Below, in pieces: positions 54,087-63,563 of a stretch of DNA of 64,000 bases. The stretch's first letter is position 1; every line of letters begins with the position of its first letter. This stretch comes from Simiduia aestuariiviva (GTDB lineage Bacteria > Pseudomonadota > Gammaproteobacteria > Pseudomonadales > Cellvibrionaceae). The notes beneath the pieces were generated by a model that saw only the letters and a list, made by a program, of their open reading frames with translations, did no database searches and had not been told where the DNA came from. Position numbers and translations under genes: made by a program. The stretch lies in NCBI RefSeq assembly GCF_014192475.1, contig NZ_JACHXZ010000003.1:672882-736881 (forward strand), in the 5' to 3' direction.

Positions 54087-54854
54087 ATGTCTAAAAATGT
54101 ATTCGACTTAAGCGGCAAGACCGCACTCGTTAGCGGCGCCAGCCGTGGCATCGGCGCGGCCATTGCAAAAACGCTCGCCGCCCATGGCGCACATGTGATC
54201 GTCTCTAGCCGTAAAATTGACGATTGCCAAATCGTCGCCAATGACATTATTGCCGACGGTGGCAGCGCCGAGGCCTGGGCCTGCCACGTCGGCAATATGG
54301 ATAGCATCACCGCAACCTTTGCCTTTCTGCGTGACAAACACCAAGGCAAGCTAGACATCTTGGTTAACAATGGTGCGGCCAACCCCTATTTCGGTCATAT
54401 TCTCGACACCGATCTGGGCGCTTTTCAAAAAACCGTGGATGTAAACATTCGCGGCTACTTTTTTATGTCCGTTGAAGCGGGCAAATTAATGAAAGCCAAT
54501 GGTGGCGGCACCATCGTGAATACGGCGTCGGTAAATGCCCTGCACCCGGGCCCGATGCAGGGCATCTATTCCATCACCAAGGCCGCCGTGGTGAATATGA
54601 CGCAAGCCTTCGCCAAAGAGTGCGCCGAGTTCAACATTCGCTGCAACGCACTTTTGCCCGGCTTTACCAAAACAAAATTCGCCGGTGCGCTGTTTACCGA
54701 TGATGGCATTTACCAACAAGCCATCGCGAGTATTCCCATGCAGCGCCACGCCGAACCGGAAGAAATGACCGGAGCCGTACTGTATTTAGTTTCCGACGCC
54801 AGCAGCTACACCACTGGCCAATGCATTGTTGTAGATGGCGGCATGAACGCCTGA
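54087..54854 (+). CDS. Short-chain dehydrogenase/reductase
   Basis: A 255-residue SDR. NAD(P) motif SGASRGIGAAIAKT near residue 13, NNGAANPYFGH (NNAG position), active-site Ser in VNTASVNALHP and YSITKAAV (YxxxK). Probably oxidises a 3-hydroxyacyl intermediate in the operon. Confidence 0.9.
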   Translation: MSKNVFDLSGKTALVSGASRGIGAAIAKTLAAHGAHVIVSSRKIDDCQIVANDIIADGGSAEAWACHVGNMDSITATFAFLRDKHQGKLDILVNNGAANPYFGHILDTDLGAFQKTVDVNIRGYFFMSVEAGKLMKANGGGTIVNTASVNALHPGPMQGIYSITKAAVVNMTQAFAKECAEFNIRCNALLPGFTKTKFAGALFTDDGIYQQAIASIPMQRHAEPEEMTGAVLYLVSDASSYTTGQCIVVDGGMNA

Positions 54855-54863
54855 GGATAAACC

Positions 54864-55646
54864 GTGGACAAGTTACTCGACTTCACCGGCAAGACTGTAC
54901 TGATCACCGGCGCCGCACAGGGCTTTGGTGAACTCTTAGCTCGTGAGCTGGCAGCGCGGGGCGCGCATTTGGTATTGGGCGACCTTAAAACTGATGCACT
55001 CATGGCGGTGGCATCAGAATTAAAAGCCGGCGGCACTAAGGTCGTTGCATTGCATTGCGACGTGAGCAACGAGGCCCACTGCCAAGCGCTCGTTGATGGC
55101 GCGCTTGAAACTTTTGGCCAGCTGGATATCGCCGTTAATAACGCCGGCATAGCGCACACGCTCGGGCCCATCGAAACCATTACTAACGACATGTTTGACC
55201 AGCAATGGCAAGTCAATGTGATGGGTGTGCAATTCGGTTTACGCCATCAGATTACCGCCATGCGCAAACAAAAACACGGTGTGATTTTAAACGTCGCATC
55301 AATGGCGGGGCTGGGCGGAACACCGCGCGGTGCGGCCTACAGCGCCGCCAAGCATGCAGTGGTTGGGCTTACCAAAACAGCGGCTGTTGAAGTGGCGCGC
55401 GACAATATTCGCGTCAATGCAATTTGTCCGTTCTTCACAGCAACACCCATGGTGACCAAATCCGATCTGGTATCTCACGCCGGCAGTTTAGAACAGGCAA
55501 AAGATGCACTGAGCCGGGGCGCACCCATGCGCAGAATTGCAGAGCCCGAAGAAATCGTGAATGTCATGTTGATGCTATTGTCGCCCGGCAACACCTACAT
55601 GACCGGCCAAGCTATCGCAGTGGATGGCGGGGCCTCAGCTATCTAA
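54864..55646 (+). CDS. Short-chain dehydrogenase/reductase
   Basis: A 260-residue SDR with a GTG start 9 bp after the previous SDR. Motifs: TGAAQGFGELLARELAARG, VNNAGIAHTLGPI, LNVASMAGLGGTPRG and YSAAKHAV. Substrate unknown, but co-transcription with acyl-CoA genes suggests a hydroxyacyl-CoA dehydrogenase. The 3' end overlaps the convergent solute-binding gene by 4 bp. Confidence 0.9.
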   Translation: MDKLLDFTGKTVLITGAAQGFGELLARELAARGAHLVLGDLKTDALMAVASELKAGGTKVVALHCDVSNEAHCQALVDGALETFGQLDIAVNNAGIAHTLGPIETITNDMFDQQWQVNVMGVQFGLRHQITAMRKQKHGVILNVASMAGLGGTPRGAAYSAAKHAVVGLTKTAAVEVARDNIRVNAICPFFTATPMVTKSDLVSHAGSLEQAKDALSRGAPMRRIAEPEEIVNVMLMLLSPGNTYMTGQAIAVDGGASAI

Positions 55647-56602
55647 GGATACTGCGAAAAAACGGCCGCAGCCTCCTGTGATGATTCCGTCGCAGGAGCG
55701 CTGGCAGGCTGATAAAAGTACCTTTCGTAATTTCTGTCCAGACCGTCCACCAATGGATTTTTAAGCGTAACGATTTTTCGATTGGGTAAATCTGCATAAC
55801 TGATCGATTCGCCAAACACTTCCTGCCACAGGCGTTGATACTCCCCACTTGCGTATACCCGTTGCAATCCTACTGTGACCCTGTCAATGAGTAACTTGTT
55901 GTGTCGATTGGTAAAAAAGAAGCGCGGGTGTGGATAGAACAGTGCAAACGTTTTTTCTTTTTTCAACCCTTCCAGATGGCTGAAGCTCTTGAATTCGCGA
56001 TTAAACTCACCCACGCTACGGCAAAAAAAATCAACCTGTCCGACGGCTGTCATACGAGCCAAGCGACCTGCGACAGTCGCTGTGCGTACAGCAAAACCGT
56101 TCGATTGCAATATATAGGTATCAGACCAGCCATCGCCGGAGCCAAAACTGAAACGTTTCAATTCATCTAACGGGTTTTCGGTATTAACATCTAGATTGAC
56201 ACTTTCATTGGCGAAACACACCCGATAACCAAATATGCCCAGATAGACTGGAAAAGAGATAAACGTATTTGCCCCCTGCGCCAATCTTTCTGGTTTATAG
56301 CCCATTACCTGCAATTGATTTTCGAGCTTTCTCCCAGCTAGATCTCTAATGGTTCGCTCTGTGGTTGCATGAGGTAGCTGTACGAGTGTGAATGGCCCGT
56401 AATCAGCTTCTGTAGCGGCGAGTGCTAGCCTAAGAACTTCGGCCTCATATTCATTACCGTTGGCATTTTTAAGATTATAAATCGAAGGAAAATAGTGAAC
56501 AATCAATGCCGCTGATTCAGCAGCATACGTATTAGCTGAAGCACTGATAAATAGAGCCGCCGTTGCCACCCAACAAGCCAATGGCCCAGATGCTCGATAC
56601 AT
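55643..56602 (-). CDS. Periplasmic solute-binding protein (family 3 type)
   Basis: With the ATG at 56602 it has 319 residues and a signal peptide (CWVATAALFISASANTYAA). The layout resembles the bacterial extracellular solute-binding family 3 without an attached transporter: an N-terminal lobe (LLRLALAATEADYGPFT region), a hinge and VGLQRVYASGEYQRLWQEVFG near the end. No permease or ATPase is adjacent, so it may be a sensor or an orphan. Ligand unknown. Confidence 0.7.
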   Translation of the reverse strand: MYRASGPLACWVATAALFISASANTYAAESAALIVHYFPSIYNLKNANGNEYEAEVLRLALAATEADYGPFTLVQLPHATTERTIRDLAGRKLENQLQVMGYKPERLAQGANTFISFPVYLGIFGYRVCFANESVNLDVNTENPLDELKRFSFGSGDGWSDTYILQSNGFAVRTATVAGRLARMTAVGQVDFFCRSVGEFNREFKSFSHLEGLKKEKTFALFYPHPRFFFTNRHNKLLIDRVTVGLQRVYASGEYQRLWQEVFGESISYADLPNRKIVTLKNPLVDGLDRNYERYFYQPASAPATESSQEAAAVFSQYP

Positions 56603-56854
56603 GCTCACCCCTGCAAACTTTTCCCAAAGACAAGCGACCCTAATAAAAGTCTCTAGCGCATACACCAAGCTGGCCACCTTAAGTAACATCACCACATAGA
56701 GGATCGCTACTCAAGATTAGCAAAACGGTGAATGCACGCTGCTAACTCTATAAAGAAAAAATAATTCAAAAGAAATTTGGCTCAACATTGGGAATACTGC
56801 TAACGCTAAAGCCTATTTACCACTAGTTACAGCCGCCGCTTGATTAATCAGCCT

Positions 56855-58198
56855 CTAGGCTAACTGACTGAAACGGTGCCGCAACCATAGCCAGGCCACA
56901 AATCCCACCAAAAGGTTACAAAGGCCAGTAGCAAAAAATAGGCCGGTTAAGCCCCACTGCCACTGCAACAACCAAGCCAGAGGCAAATACAACCCTATAA
57001 CCCTCAGAAACGAAATAGCGACACCCGGCATCGGCTGACCAATACCATTAAAGGCCGCATTAACGGACATTACCAGACCATAGGCGCCGTAACTGATTGG
57101 GACAATGAGCAAATAGCTGCGCGCTACGTCCACCACTGCATCTGTATCGGCAAACAAGCGAATTAACAGCTCTCCAGTAGCCCACAGAACAGCGGCCAGC
57201 GCTACACCAAACAACATACAAAATTTTGTCATTACACGTAGGGTTTCATCTAACCGCTGATATTTTTCAGCACCTAAATTTTGCCCACAAAACGGCCCAA
57301 CCACACCCGAGAGTGCATAAAATACAATCAACGCTATGGGCTCAATGCGCATGGCAATACCCAGGCCCGCTACCGCCACGGTGCCATAGGTCGCCACCAG
57401 ATAAACTACGACACCACTGGCCAGCGGAATAATAATGTTATTGACCATGGCCGGCACACCCACGTGCAAAATGGCCCGCCAACTGACCCACACTTCGTGC
57501 AAGCTCGCAAAGGGATTGACCAACATGCGAAGCTGCTTGTGCAAAATATAAATGACGGCCACTAAACTCAATGCGCGGGTAATGAGCGTGGCCAGCGCCG
57601 CCCCTTCGAGCTCCAAGCGCGGCAGCCCGAATAGCCCAAAAATGAGTAGCGGATCAAGAATTAAATTTAGCAGTGCCGCCGCCATCATCAGCGTGCCTTG
57701 AATGCGCGCCAGCCCCATAGCTCGCAATGACGCCAAGCCCACCATGGGCACCATTAAACACGGTGCGCTGAAATACCAAATCCACATGTAGTCGTGGATG
57801 AGCGGTAGCAGTTCTGGCTCGGCACCAAGTAACGTAAAAAGTGGATTGATGGTGGCTAAACCGATGCCGCACATCACGACACTGATGATGGTGGTGAGCG
57901 TCATAGCGTCGGTGGCCATGCGCTGGGCCAAATGGTGATTGTCTGCACCAATTGCCCGCGCGACGGCGGACGACGTGCCGGCGCCCAAACCAATGGCAAT
58001 GCTGGTGAGTACCATCACCACAGGAAAGGTAAAACTCATGGCCGCCAGCGGTTCGTGACCAAGCTGCGCGACAAAGAGTGTGTCAACGGCATTAAACGAC
58101 ATCGTCGCCAAGAGGCCCCAGACCATCGGCATCGCCATATCACGCAAGTGGGCACCAACGGGGCCTTCAGTGAGTCGAGGTGCTTGCGATGCATTCAT
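56855..58198 (-). CDS. MATE-family multidrug efflux transporter
   Basis: A 447-residue inner-membrane protein with twelve segments. MATE hallmarks: FNAVDTLFVAQLGHEPLAAMSF, GAGTSSAVARAIGA near residue 57, and the second-half repeat LGAEKYQRLDETLRV with GQNLGA. It exports cationic compounds using Na+ or H+ gradients; the substrate is unknown. Confidence 0.92.
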   Translation of the reverse strand: MNASQAPRLTEGPVGAHLRDMAMPMVWGLLATMSFNAVDTLFVAQLGHEPLAAMSFTFPVVMVLTSIAIGLGAGTSSAVARAIGADNHHLAQRMATDAMTLTTIISVVMCGIGLATINPLFTLLGAEPELLPLIHDYMWIWYFSAPCLMVPMVGLASLRAMGLARIQGTLMMAAALLNLILDPLLIFGLFGLPRLELEGAALATLITRALSLVAVIYILHKQLRMLVNPFASLHEVWVSWRAILHVGVPAMVNNIIIPLASGVVVYLVATYGTVAVAGLGIAMRIEPIALIVFYALSGVVGPFCGQNLGAEKYQRLDETLRVMTKFCMLFGVALAAVLWATGELLIRLFADTDAVVDVARSYLLIVPISYGAYGLVMSVNAAFNGIGQPMPGVAISFLRVIGLYLPLAWLLQWQWGLTGLFFATGLCNLLVGFVAWLWLRHRFSQLA

Positions 58199-58351
58199 GG
58201 GAAAGCGATGAGTCCTGCGCGGGATGAAATTTCAACGGAGTATACACCAGCACCTCCCCCTCACGGCCGCCAATGAAAACCAATCATCGCAGTGAGGGCG
58301 CGGCTGGTGGTGTGCAGGTGGGTGAAGTTGACGATCAACTAAGGTAGGCGA

Positions 58352-58804
58352 CTAGCGTAGATAGCGCGCCATGATGAGCGCGTGTTCCTTGCCATTTGCT
58401 GTGGGGTAATAATTGGGGCGCTCTCCCACTTCAATGAAGTCGTGGCGCTGATAGACGCTGATGGCTTTGTGGTTGCTAATGCGCACTTCCAAAAAAACCG
58501 TTTCTGCTTTTTTTTCTGCCCATTGAATCAAGTCTCCCATCAACAGATCAGCCAACCCACGGCCGCGCTGCGAAGGGTGAATCGCGATGTCGAGCAGTTC
58601 AGCGTCGCCGCCCCCCATTGATGCAATGTAAAACCCCACCAGCTCTTCATTGACCACACAGCCCACACAACGATGGTGCCCTGCAAGGCTGTCATCCATG
58701 CTTTGACGCTTCCAGGGGTGGGAGTGGGCCACCGTTTCTATGGCCATTACGGCATCGATATCGGAGGGAATTAACAGGCGCAATTGTGCCGAGACGTGGG
58801 TCAT
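58352..58804 (-). CDS. rimI: Ribosomal protein bS18-alanine N-acetyltransferase
   Basis: A 150-residue GNAT enzyme that acetylates the N-terminal Ala of S18. Acetyl-CoA motif HPSQRGRGLADLLM, the DIAIH strand before it and VRISNHKAISVYQRHDFIEVGERPNYY afterwards match RimI. The gene directly follows the HolD-like gene, as rimI follows holD in E. coli. Confidence 0.93.
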   Translation of the reverse strand: MTHVSAQLRLLIPSDIDAVMAIETVAHSHPWKRQSMDDSLAGHHRCVGCVVNEELVGFYIASMGGGDAELLDIAIHPSQRGRGLADLLMGDLIQWAEKKAETVFLEVRISNHKAISVYQRHDFIEVGERPNYYPTANGKEHALIMARYLR

Positions 58805-58813
58805 GGGTGGGGC

Positions 58814-59638
58814 TCAGCTGTCTAGGCGCAACGGGGCGATGGCGCGCCACACCGTCGCCTTAAGCGACGGCGTGCGGAGAATATCCTCTAGGCTCGGCAA
58901 GGCTATGGCAGGCATGGCTTCACCCTCTGCGAGTGGCAAGTCAAACGCCCCCTGTGTGATTTGTTTTGTCTGGGGCGCCAGCTGCGCCGCAATGGTTTCA
59001 CCAAAACAGAGTAATCTTGTCTCTTGATCGGGCAGCCGGCGCGCCAATAACAATGAAGTGAAATAGGTGAGTGCGGGCCCGGCTTGCGCAACGGGCAGGC
59101 CTGCCAGTGGCCACTTGATCACTTCGGGATTGTCGGTTCTATCGCGCGCGCGACCCAGCGCCACTAAGATGTTTTTCAATAACAGGTTTACGGGCAACGC
59201 TTGCTCGGCGTGCCTATCCGCAATCACGATCAACCCGGCAAATTGCCAAAGAGATACGGAAAAAGAGACTGCCGGCGCCTCAGCGGCAGCTGCGCCATAG
59301 GGCTTGCTGCTGGTTTTCGGCGCGGCTTTAGTAGCAGCAGGCACTGCACCCATGCTCGCAAGGATATCGTCGACCGAGGTTGCTGCTGGTTCGGGATGCT
59401 CGCTCAACGGCGCAGGTTGCGCTGCCGCTCGAGTCACCGTGGCGCCGGCCTGCGAATCTGGCGAGGGACCTGTCGTAGGCGCTGTCGTGGGCACTACTGG
59501 CTGCGATTGCGCATCGTCGTCAACCAAGCCCCTGAGATCACACTGGGTTGGCACAGGTGCCGCGGGGAGCACCAGCCTAGGCATATAACTCTGAATACCC
59601 ATGGCGTCTAGGTAGTGCTGTCTTGCCAACTCGTGCAT
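58814..59638 (-). CDS. holD: Probable DNA polymerase III psi subunit (HolD-like)
   Basis: A 274-residue protein that I assign to psi by three signs. The N-terminus (ARQHYLDAMGIQSYMPRLVL) matches the start of psi (RRDWQLQQLGITQWSLRRPG in E. coli), which binds chi and SSB. The C-terminus (ALPSLEDILRTPSLKATVWR) matches the psi end (ALTDLRANPTARAALWQQI). The gene lies before rimI, as in E. coli. It is about twice the E. coli length because of a Pro/Ala/Ser-rich central linker, a feature of psi in pseudomonads. Assignment by memory, so moderate. Confidence 0.65.
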   Translation of the reverse strand: MHELARQHYLDAMGIQSYMPRLVLPAAPVPTQCDLRGLVDDDAQSQPVVPTTAPTTGPSPDSQAGATVTRAAAQPAPLSEHPEPAATSVDDILASMGAVPAATKAAPKTSSKPYGAAAAEAPAVSFSVSLWQFAGLIVIADRHAEQALPVNLLLKNILVALGRARDRTDNPEVIKWPLAGLPVAQAGPALTYFTSLLLARRLPDQETRLLCFGETIAAQLAPQTKQITQGAFDLPLAEGEAMPAIALPSLEDILRTPSLKATVWRAIAPLRLDS

Positions 59639-59655
59639 GCGAACTCTCGGGGCGG

Positions 59656-61200
59656 TTAAACACCCTCGCGCTGTGGGTGCTCTTTATGTTTATCTTCGGC
59701 CAGCAAGTTTAACGCATCCACGTAGGCTTTAGCAGAGGCAATGACGATGTCGGTATCGGCGCCCGTTCCATTGACGATGAGGCCATTGCGAGCCAACCGC
59801 ACGGTCACCTCACCTTGCGCCTCTGTACCCTGAGTGATGGCATTGACGGAGTAGAGCTTTAATTCTGTGCCGCTGTGGGCAATGGATTCGATGGCCTTAA
59901 AGGTGGCATCTACCGCCCCGCTACCCTCTGCGGCGGCCTGCACGGTTTCGCCATTTACGATTAACGTCACTGCCGCATTGGGCACTAGCCCCGTCTTGCA
60001 ACACACGTCTAGGGCATTAAAGCTATAGCGTTTCGGCGCATCATCGCGGGCGTCTAATACCAGCGCCTGTAGATCCTCATCAAAAATTTCGTGTTTTTTA
60101 TCGGCCAATAATTTAAACCGCGCGAAGGCCTCGTCGAGTGCCGCTTGCGATTCAAAACTGACCCCTAACGCATCAAAACGCGCCTTGACTGCAGCGCGCC
60201 CGGAGTGCTTGCCCAGCACCAGTTTATTGGTGTGCCAGCCCACGTCTTCAGCCCGCATGATTTCGTAGGTTTCTCGATGTTTAAGTACACCATCTTGATG
60301 AATACCTGATTCATGGGCAAAGGCGTTAGCGCCGACAATGGCTTTGTTAGGTTGTACGGGGAAGCCCGTGACACTGGCCACTAGGCGCGAAGTGGGCACT
60401 ATATGCGTGGCATCAATGCGGGTTTCAACGCCCATAATGTCTTTGCGCGTGCGAATGGCCATGACGATTTCTTCCAGTGACGCATTCCCTGCCCGCTCAC
60501 CCAACCCGTTGATCGTGCACTCCACTTGCCGCGCGCCATGGCGTACCGCACTTAGAGAATTAGCCACAGCAAGACCTAGGTCGTTATGGCAGTGCGCAGA
60601 AAAAATCGCTTTGTGCGCATTGGGGACCGAGGCGATCAAGCGGCCAAACATTTCACCAAACTCTTGCGGCTCGCCATACCCCACGGTGTCGGGCAAATTG
60701 ATGGTAGATGCACCGGCGTCAATCACCGCTTCGATAATGCGGCACATAAACTCAAATTCTGAACGGCTGGCATCTTCCAGTGAAAACTCCACATCGCCCA
60801 CTAAATTTCGCGCGCGCTTCACCGCGTGAATGGCACGCTCCACCACCTGGTCGGGCTGCATCTGCAATTTGTATTTCATGTGGATGGGCGAGGTGGCAAT
60901 AAACGTGTGAATTCGTCCACTGGCTGCACCCTGCAGTGCTTCGCCGGCCCTATCAATATCCGCGTCCACCGCCCGCGCCAGGCTGCAAATGGTAGAGTCT
61001 TTAATAGTCTCGGCCACTGCCTTCACTGATGCGAAGTCGCCGGGACTTGCGATAGCAAAACCAGCTTCAATCACATCCACCTTGAGCATCTCGAGCATTT
61101 TTGCAATACGCACTTTTTCAGCTTTGGTCATCGAGGCGCCGGGGCTTTGTTCGCCATCACGTAACGTCGTATCGAAAATGATTAAGCGGTCGCTGCTCAT
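59656..61200 (-). CDS. leuA: 2-isopropylmalate synthase
   Basis: First committed step of leucine synthesis: joins acetyl-CoA and 2-oxoisovalerate. The 514 residues match the family. Motifs: [15 protein letters not shown] near the start, [16 protein letters not shown] with the metal His pair, and [13 protein letters not shown]. The C-terminal 120 residues form the LeuA regulatory domain that binds leucine. There is no leader peptide with Leu codons that I can see. Confidence 0.96.
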   Translation of the reverse strand: MSSDRLIIFDTTLRDGEQSPGASMTKAEKVRIAKMLEMLKVDVIEAGFAIASPGDFASVKAVAETIKDSTICSLARAVDADIDRAGEALQGAASGRIHTFIATSPIHMKYKLQMQPDQVVERAIHAVKRARNLVGDVEFSLEDASRSEFEFMCRIIEAVIDAGASTINLPDTVGYGEPQEFGEMFGRLIASVPNAHKAIFSAHCHNDLGLAVANSLSAVRHGARQVECTINGLGERAGNASLEEIVMAIRTRKDIMGVETRIDATHIVPTSRLVASVTGFPVQPNKAIVGANAFAHESGIHQDGVLKHRETYEIMRAEDVGWHTNKLVLGKHSGRAAVKARFDALGVSFESQAALDEAFARFKLLADKKHEIFDEDLQALVLDARDDAPKRYSFNALDVCCKTGLVPNAAVTLIVNGETVQAAAEGSGAVDATFKAIESIAHSGTELKLYSVNAITQGTEAQGEVTVRLARNGLIVNGTGADTDIVIASAKAYVDALNLLAEDKHKEHPQREGV

Positions 61201-61480
61201 TGGGGTTCCTTAAATTATTGGGGTCTTTCAGCTTGAAGTTTCACAGGTGGCGAGGACACGCCGGTGCACTAGCGGCTCAGAAGGCGGCTAGTGAGTAGAT
61301 AAGTCGTAAAAAGGTCGAATAGCGGTGGTACACGGGAATACCCTAAGTGTCGTGACCGGAATTTTAAGGCGCAACTCCAGCCACCACAAGCACATTAGGA
61401 CAGAAAGCTCGAATAACACCAATACAAGCCATTACAATAGCCATCCATCATACTTTATAGAGTATATTGGGCGTTGCGTC
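61201..61480. other. Leader/spacer region between leuA and the MarR-type gene
   Basis: No coding region is evident. An imperfect hairpin with CACTAGC/GCTAGTG arms lies in the leuA leader (about 61266-61292) and could be an attenuator-like structure, but no T-run or leucine-coding leader peptide supports it. Confidence 0.4.
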
Positions 61481-61924
61481 CTAACCAAGCATTTTCAACA
61501 AGCCCTTTAGCTGAGTTTGTAATGCCGCAACGTCGAGGTCTTCTGAATGCAATTGGCTTGATGAGCGCTTCACCCAGTCGATGGCTTTAACCTGCAGAGC
61601 CTTACCTGCTTTAGTGACACTTACCCGCACCTGACGCTCATCCTCATCGCTGCGTTGACGGCGCAATAGTCCATTGAGTTCCATGCGTTTAAGCAACGGA
61701 GTCAGCGTGCCAGAATCTAATATGAGTCGCTCACCCAAATCGCCAACCGTCAGCGCCGATTCAGACTCCCAAAGCACCATGAGCACTAAATATTGCGGGT
61801 AAGTAATGCCCATGTCATCAAGCAATGGCCGATAGGCCTTTACCATAAGTCGACTGGCCGCATAGAGCTTAAAGCACAACTGCTGGTCCAACTGAACCAG
61901 CAGTGCATCCCGATTAGCGTCCAC
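61481..61924 (-). CDS. ohrR: MarR-family regulator, OhrR type
   Basis: A 147-residue winged-helix regulator. The N-terminal block QLDQQLCFKLYAASRLM has the reactive cysteine (residue 17) used by OhrR to sense organic peroxides, and YPQYLVLMVLWE is an OhrR hallmark. Its target is probably the glutathione peroxidase gene, whose stop overlaps the ohrR start by 1 bp. No ohr gene is in the window. Confidence 0.88.
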   Translation of the reverse strand: MDANRDALLVQLDQQLCFKLYAASRLMVKAYRPLLDDMGITYPQYLVLMVLWESESALTVGDLGERLILDSGTLTPLLKRMELNGLLRRQRSDEDERQVRVSVTKAGKALQVKAIDWVKRSSSQLHSEDLDVAALQTQLKGLLKMLG

Positions 61925-62406
61925 TATTTCAGTGCCGCTTCAAGATCGGCGACAATGGATTCCGGCTTATCTTTTGGCGCATAACGCTTGATCACCCGAC
62001 CGTCGCGCCCCACCAAAAATTTGGTGAAATTCCACTTTACCGCCTGCGTGCCAAGTAGCCCTGGCGCCTCTGACTTAAGCCAGGTAAACAAGGGATGTGC
62101 GTTATCACCGTTCACATCTACCTTTTCATACAGTGGAAAAGTGACCCCAAAATTCAGCTCACAAAACTCACTAATTTCTTCGCTCCCGCCGGGCTCCTGT
62201 TTGCCAAATTGATTACAAGGAAAGCCCAGCATTTCAAATCCCTTGTCCTTGTACTCCTGGTAAATCGACTCGAGCCCCTTATATTGGGGGGTAAAGCCAC
62301 ACTTACTCGCAGTGTTCACCACTAGCACAACTTTTCCCTTCAGCTCAGATAATGACTGAAGTTCGCCAGTTAATGTTTTCGCTTCAAATGAATACAGATC
62401 AGTCAT
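61924..62406 (-). CDS. Glutathione peroxidase (Cys type)
   Basis: With the ATG at 62406 it has 160 residues. The peroxidatic Cys36 is in NTASKCGFTPQ (Sec replaced by Cys, as in bacteria), and Trp in KWNFTKFLV completes the active site, with the usual GFPCNQFGKQEPG. It detoxifies lipid and organic hydroperoxides, probably using thioredoxin. It is the first gene of the unit with ohrR. Confidence 0.93.
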   Translation of the reverse strand: MTDLYSFEAKTLTGELQSLSELKGKVVLVVNTASKCGFTPQYKGLESIYQEYKDKGFEMLGFPCNQFGKQEPGGSEEISEFCELNFGVTFPLYEKVDVNGDNAHPLFTWLKSEAPGLLGTQAVKWNFTKFLVGRDGRVIKRYAPKDKPESIVADLEAALK

Positions 62407-62438
62407 CAGACTCTCCTTTGTTAAAGGCATCATTTTAC

Positions 62439-62450
62439 ATTGTGCACAAT
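62439..62450. promoter_or_regulatory. Candidate OhrR operator
   Basis: ATTGTGCACAAT is a perfect 12-bp palindrome 33 bp upstream of the peroxidase start, with a related half-site (AATTGCGCATT) next to it. MarR/OhrR sites are AT-rich inverted repeats of this sort. No experimental motif match can be claimed. Confidence 0.4.
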
Positions 62451-62640
62451 ATAATTGCGCATTACTTTTCTATAGATTGAATAGGGTAGAACTATCATTA
62501 ACTGAACCTGCAACTAAATCCCCATCAAAGCCCAAGCCTAAGATAACCATCGAAGTGTCGCTGAGCGTTCGAATGTATTGAACAACTAAAGACATAAACG
62601 TAAATAGGGAACCTGAGTATGAAATCTCCCACGGTTTTAC

Positions 62641-62768
62641 AGACAAAGAAAAACGCCCTGCAGGACTAATCGGCCAGGAGCCGATTAGCGCAGCGTTAGC
62701 TGGCCGAAGGCCGAGCCCTAGGACGGGCGAGTGATTACCTACAGGGCGTTTTAATTTAGAAGCTTGAC
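62641..62768 (-). terminator. Copy of the rrn terminator with a long insert in the loop
   Basis: The arms AAAAACGCCCTGCAGG and CCTACAGGGCGTTTT match the real terminator after the 5S gene (63521-63555), but here they are separated by about 75 bp instead of 4. The insert is itself made of short hairpins. A 5S-end-like stretch follows. Confidence 0.7.
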
Positions 62769-62778
62769 GATGTCCTAC
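62758..62778 (-). pseudogene. 5S rRNA 3'-end fragment, copy A
   Basis: AGAAGCTTGACGATGTCCTA equals the outer stem end of the real 5S gene plus flank. It is followed by unrelated structured sequence. Confidence 0.75.
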
Positions 62779-62967
62779 AGTTGGTTGCGAGCAGCGCTCG
62801 CACTACAAGCGCCGCGCAGGAGATCAGCTTTAGCTGGCCCGAAGGGTGAGCCGAGCAACGGCGAATCATCGCTGTGCGACGCTGACGCGCCCCTACGCCG
62901 TGCTTGCAGCACAGGCTAGGTCGCATGGGCCCGATAGTTAGTGAGCGTAAAAAATCGTGCTCCAAAA

Positions 62968-63010
62968 AAACAAAACCCCCGCTGGAATCCAGCGGGGGGT
63001 TTTCTTTTTT
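62968..63010. terminator. Bidirectional terminator hairpin
   Basis: CCCCCGCTGG-AAT-CCAGCGGGGG with A-run before and T-run after. Confidence 0.85.
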
Positions 63011-63023
63011 AGAAGCTTGACGA
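63011..63023 (-). pseudogene. 5S rRNA 3'-end fragment, copy B
   Basis: AGAAGCTTGACGA directly follows a terminator, as in the real 5S, then diverges at once. Confidence 0.55.
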
Positions 63024-63160
63024 CCGGCTGTCGCCGGCCCGGCCCAATGCATAGCATTGGGCGTTCGCCATTCGCAAATTGTCATTTGCGTCGCTGCGCG
63101 ACCATGGCTCACCCTACTCCCGCAGATGTATTGGCAGTAGAACTTAATCAATATGTAAAT

Positions 63161-63190
63161 AAAAAGGGCCACCCAATTGGGTGGCCCTTG
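63161..63190. terminator. Terminator hairpin
   Basis: GGGCCACCC-AATT-GGGTGGCCC between A and T tracts, followed by another 5S-end copy. Confidence 0.8.
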
Positions 63191-63196
63191 TTATTT

Positions 63197-63217
63197 AGAA
63201 GCTTGACGATGTCCTAC
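63197..63217 (-). pseudogene. 5S rRNA 3'-end fragment, copy C
   Basis: AGAAGCTTGACGATGTCCTA again, the start of the second long repeat. Confidence 0.75.
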
Positions 63218-63467
63218 AGTTGGTTGCGAGCAGCGCTCGCACTACAAGCGCCCCTACGCCGTGCTTGCAGCACAGGCTAGGTCGCATGAGCCCACTATTT
63301 AGTGAACGTAAAAAATCGCATCCCCGAAAATATTTGTCGCGAGTAAGATTTGCTTCTTCGCATGGGGGCGAGACGGCGCGTTTAGGTTGCGATCAGCAAC
63401 CTGCGCTGGCTCGCGCGGCCAGCTATGCTGGTCGCCGGACCGCGGAGCGGACCCACAGGTAGAGAGA

Positions 63468-63500
63468 GGGGCTTGCCCCATGCGAGAGTAGGACATCGCC
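63468..63500 (+). pseudogene. 5S rRNA 3'-part fragment in the opposite orientation
   Basis: CCCCATGCGAGAGTAGGACA (with flanks) reads on the plus strand, while the real 5S gene is on the minus strand 64 bp away. It covers the last loop and stem of 5S and is followed by the rrn terminator sequence. Confidence 0.75.
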
Positions 63501-63520
63501 CACCTTTCTACCAGACAAAG

Positions 63521-63557
63521 AAAAACGCCCTGCAGGATAACCTACAGGGCGTTTTAA
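63521..63557 (-). terminator. rrn operon terminator
   Basis: On the minus strand ACGCCCTGTAGG-TTAT-CCTGCAGGGCG is followed by TTTTTCTTTG, immediately after the 5S gene. Confidence 0.88.
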
Positions 63558-63563
63558 TTTAGA

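Larger units (their letters stand above)
62758..63322. repeat. Long direct repeats downstream of the rrn operon
   Basis: 62758-62811 recurs exactly or nearly at 63197-63250, and 62887-62958 recurs at 63248-63320. The second copy equals the first with about 76 bp deleted inside. This is a segmental duplication of the rrn downstream region. Confidence 0.8.

Noticed and set aside
61266..61292. Leucine attenuator before leuA
   Set aside because: The hairpin has mismatches and there is no T-run or Leu-rich leader peptide.
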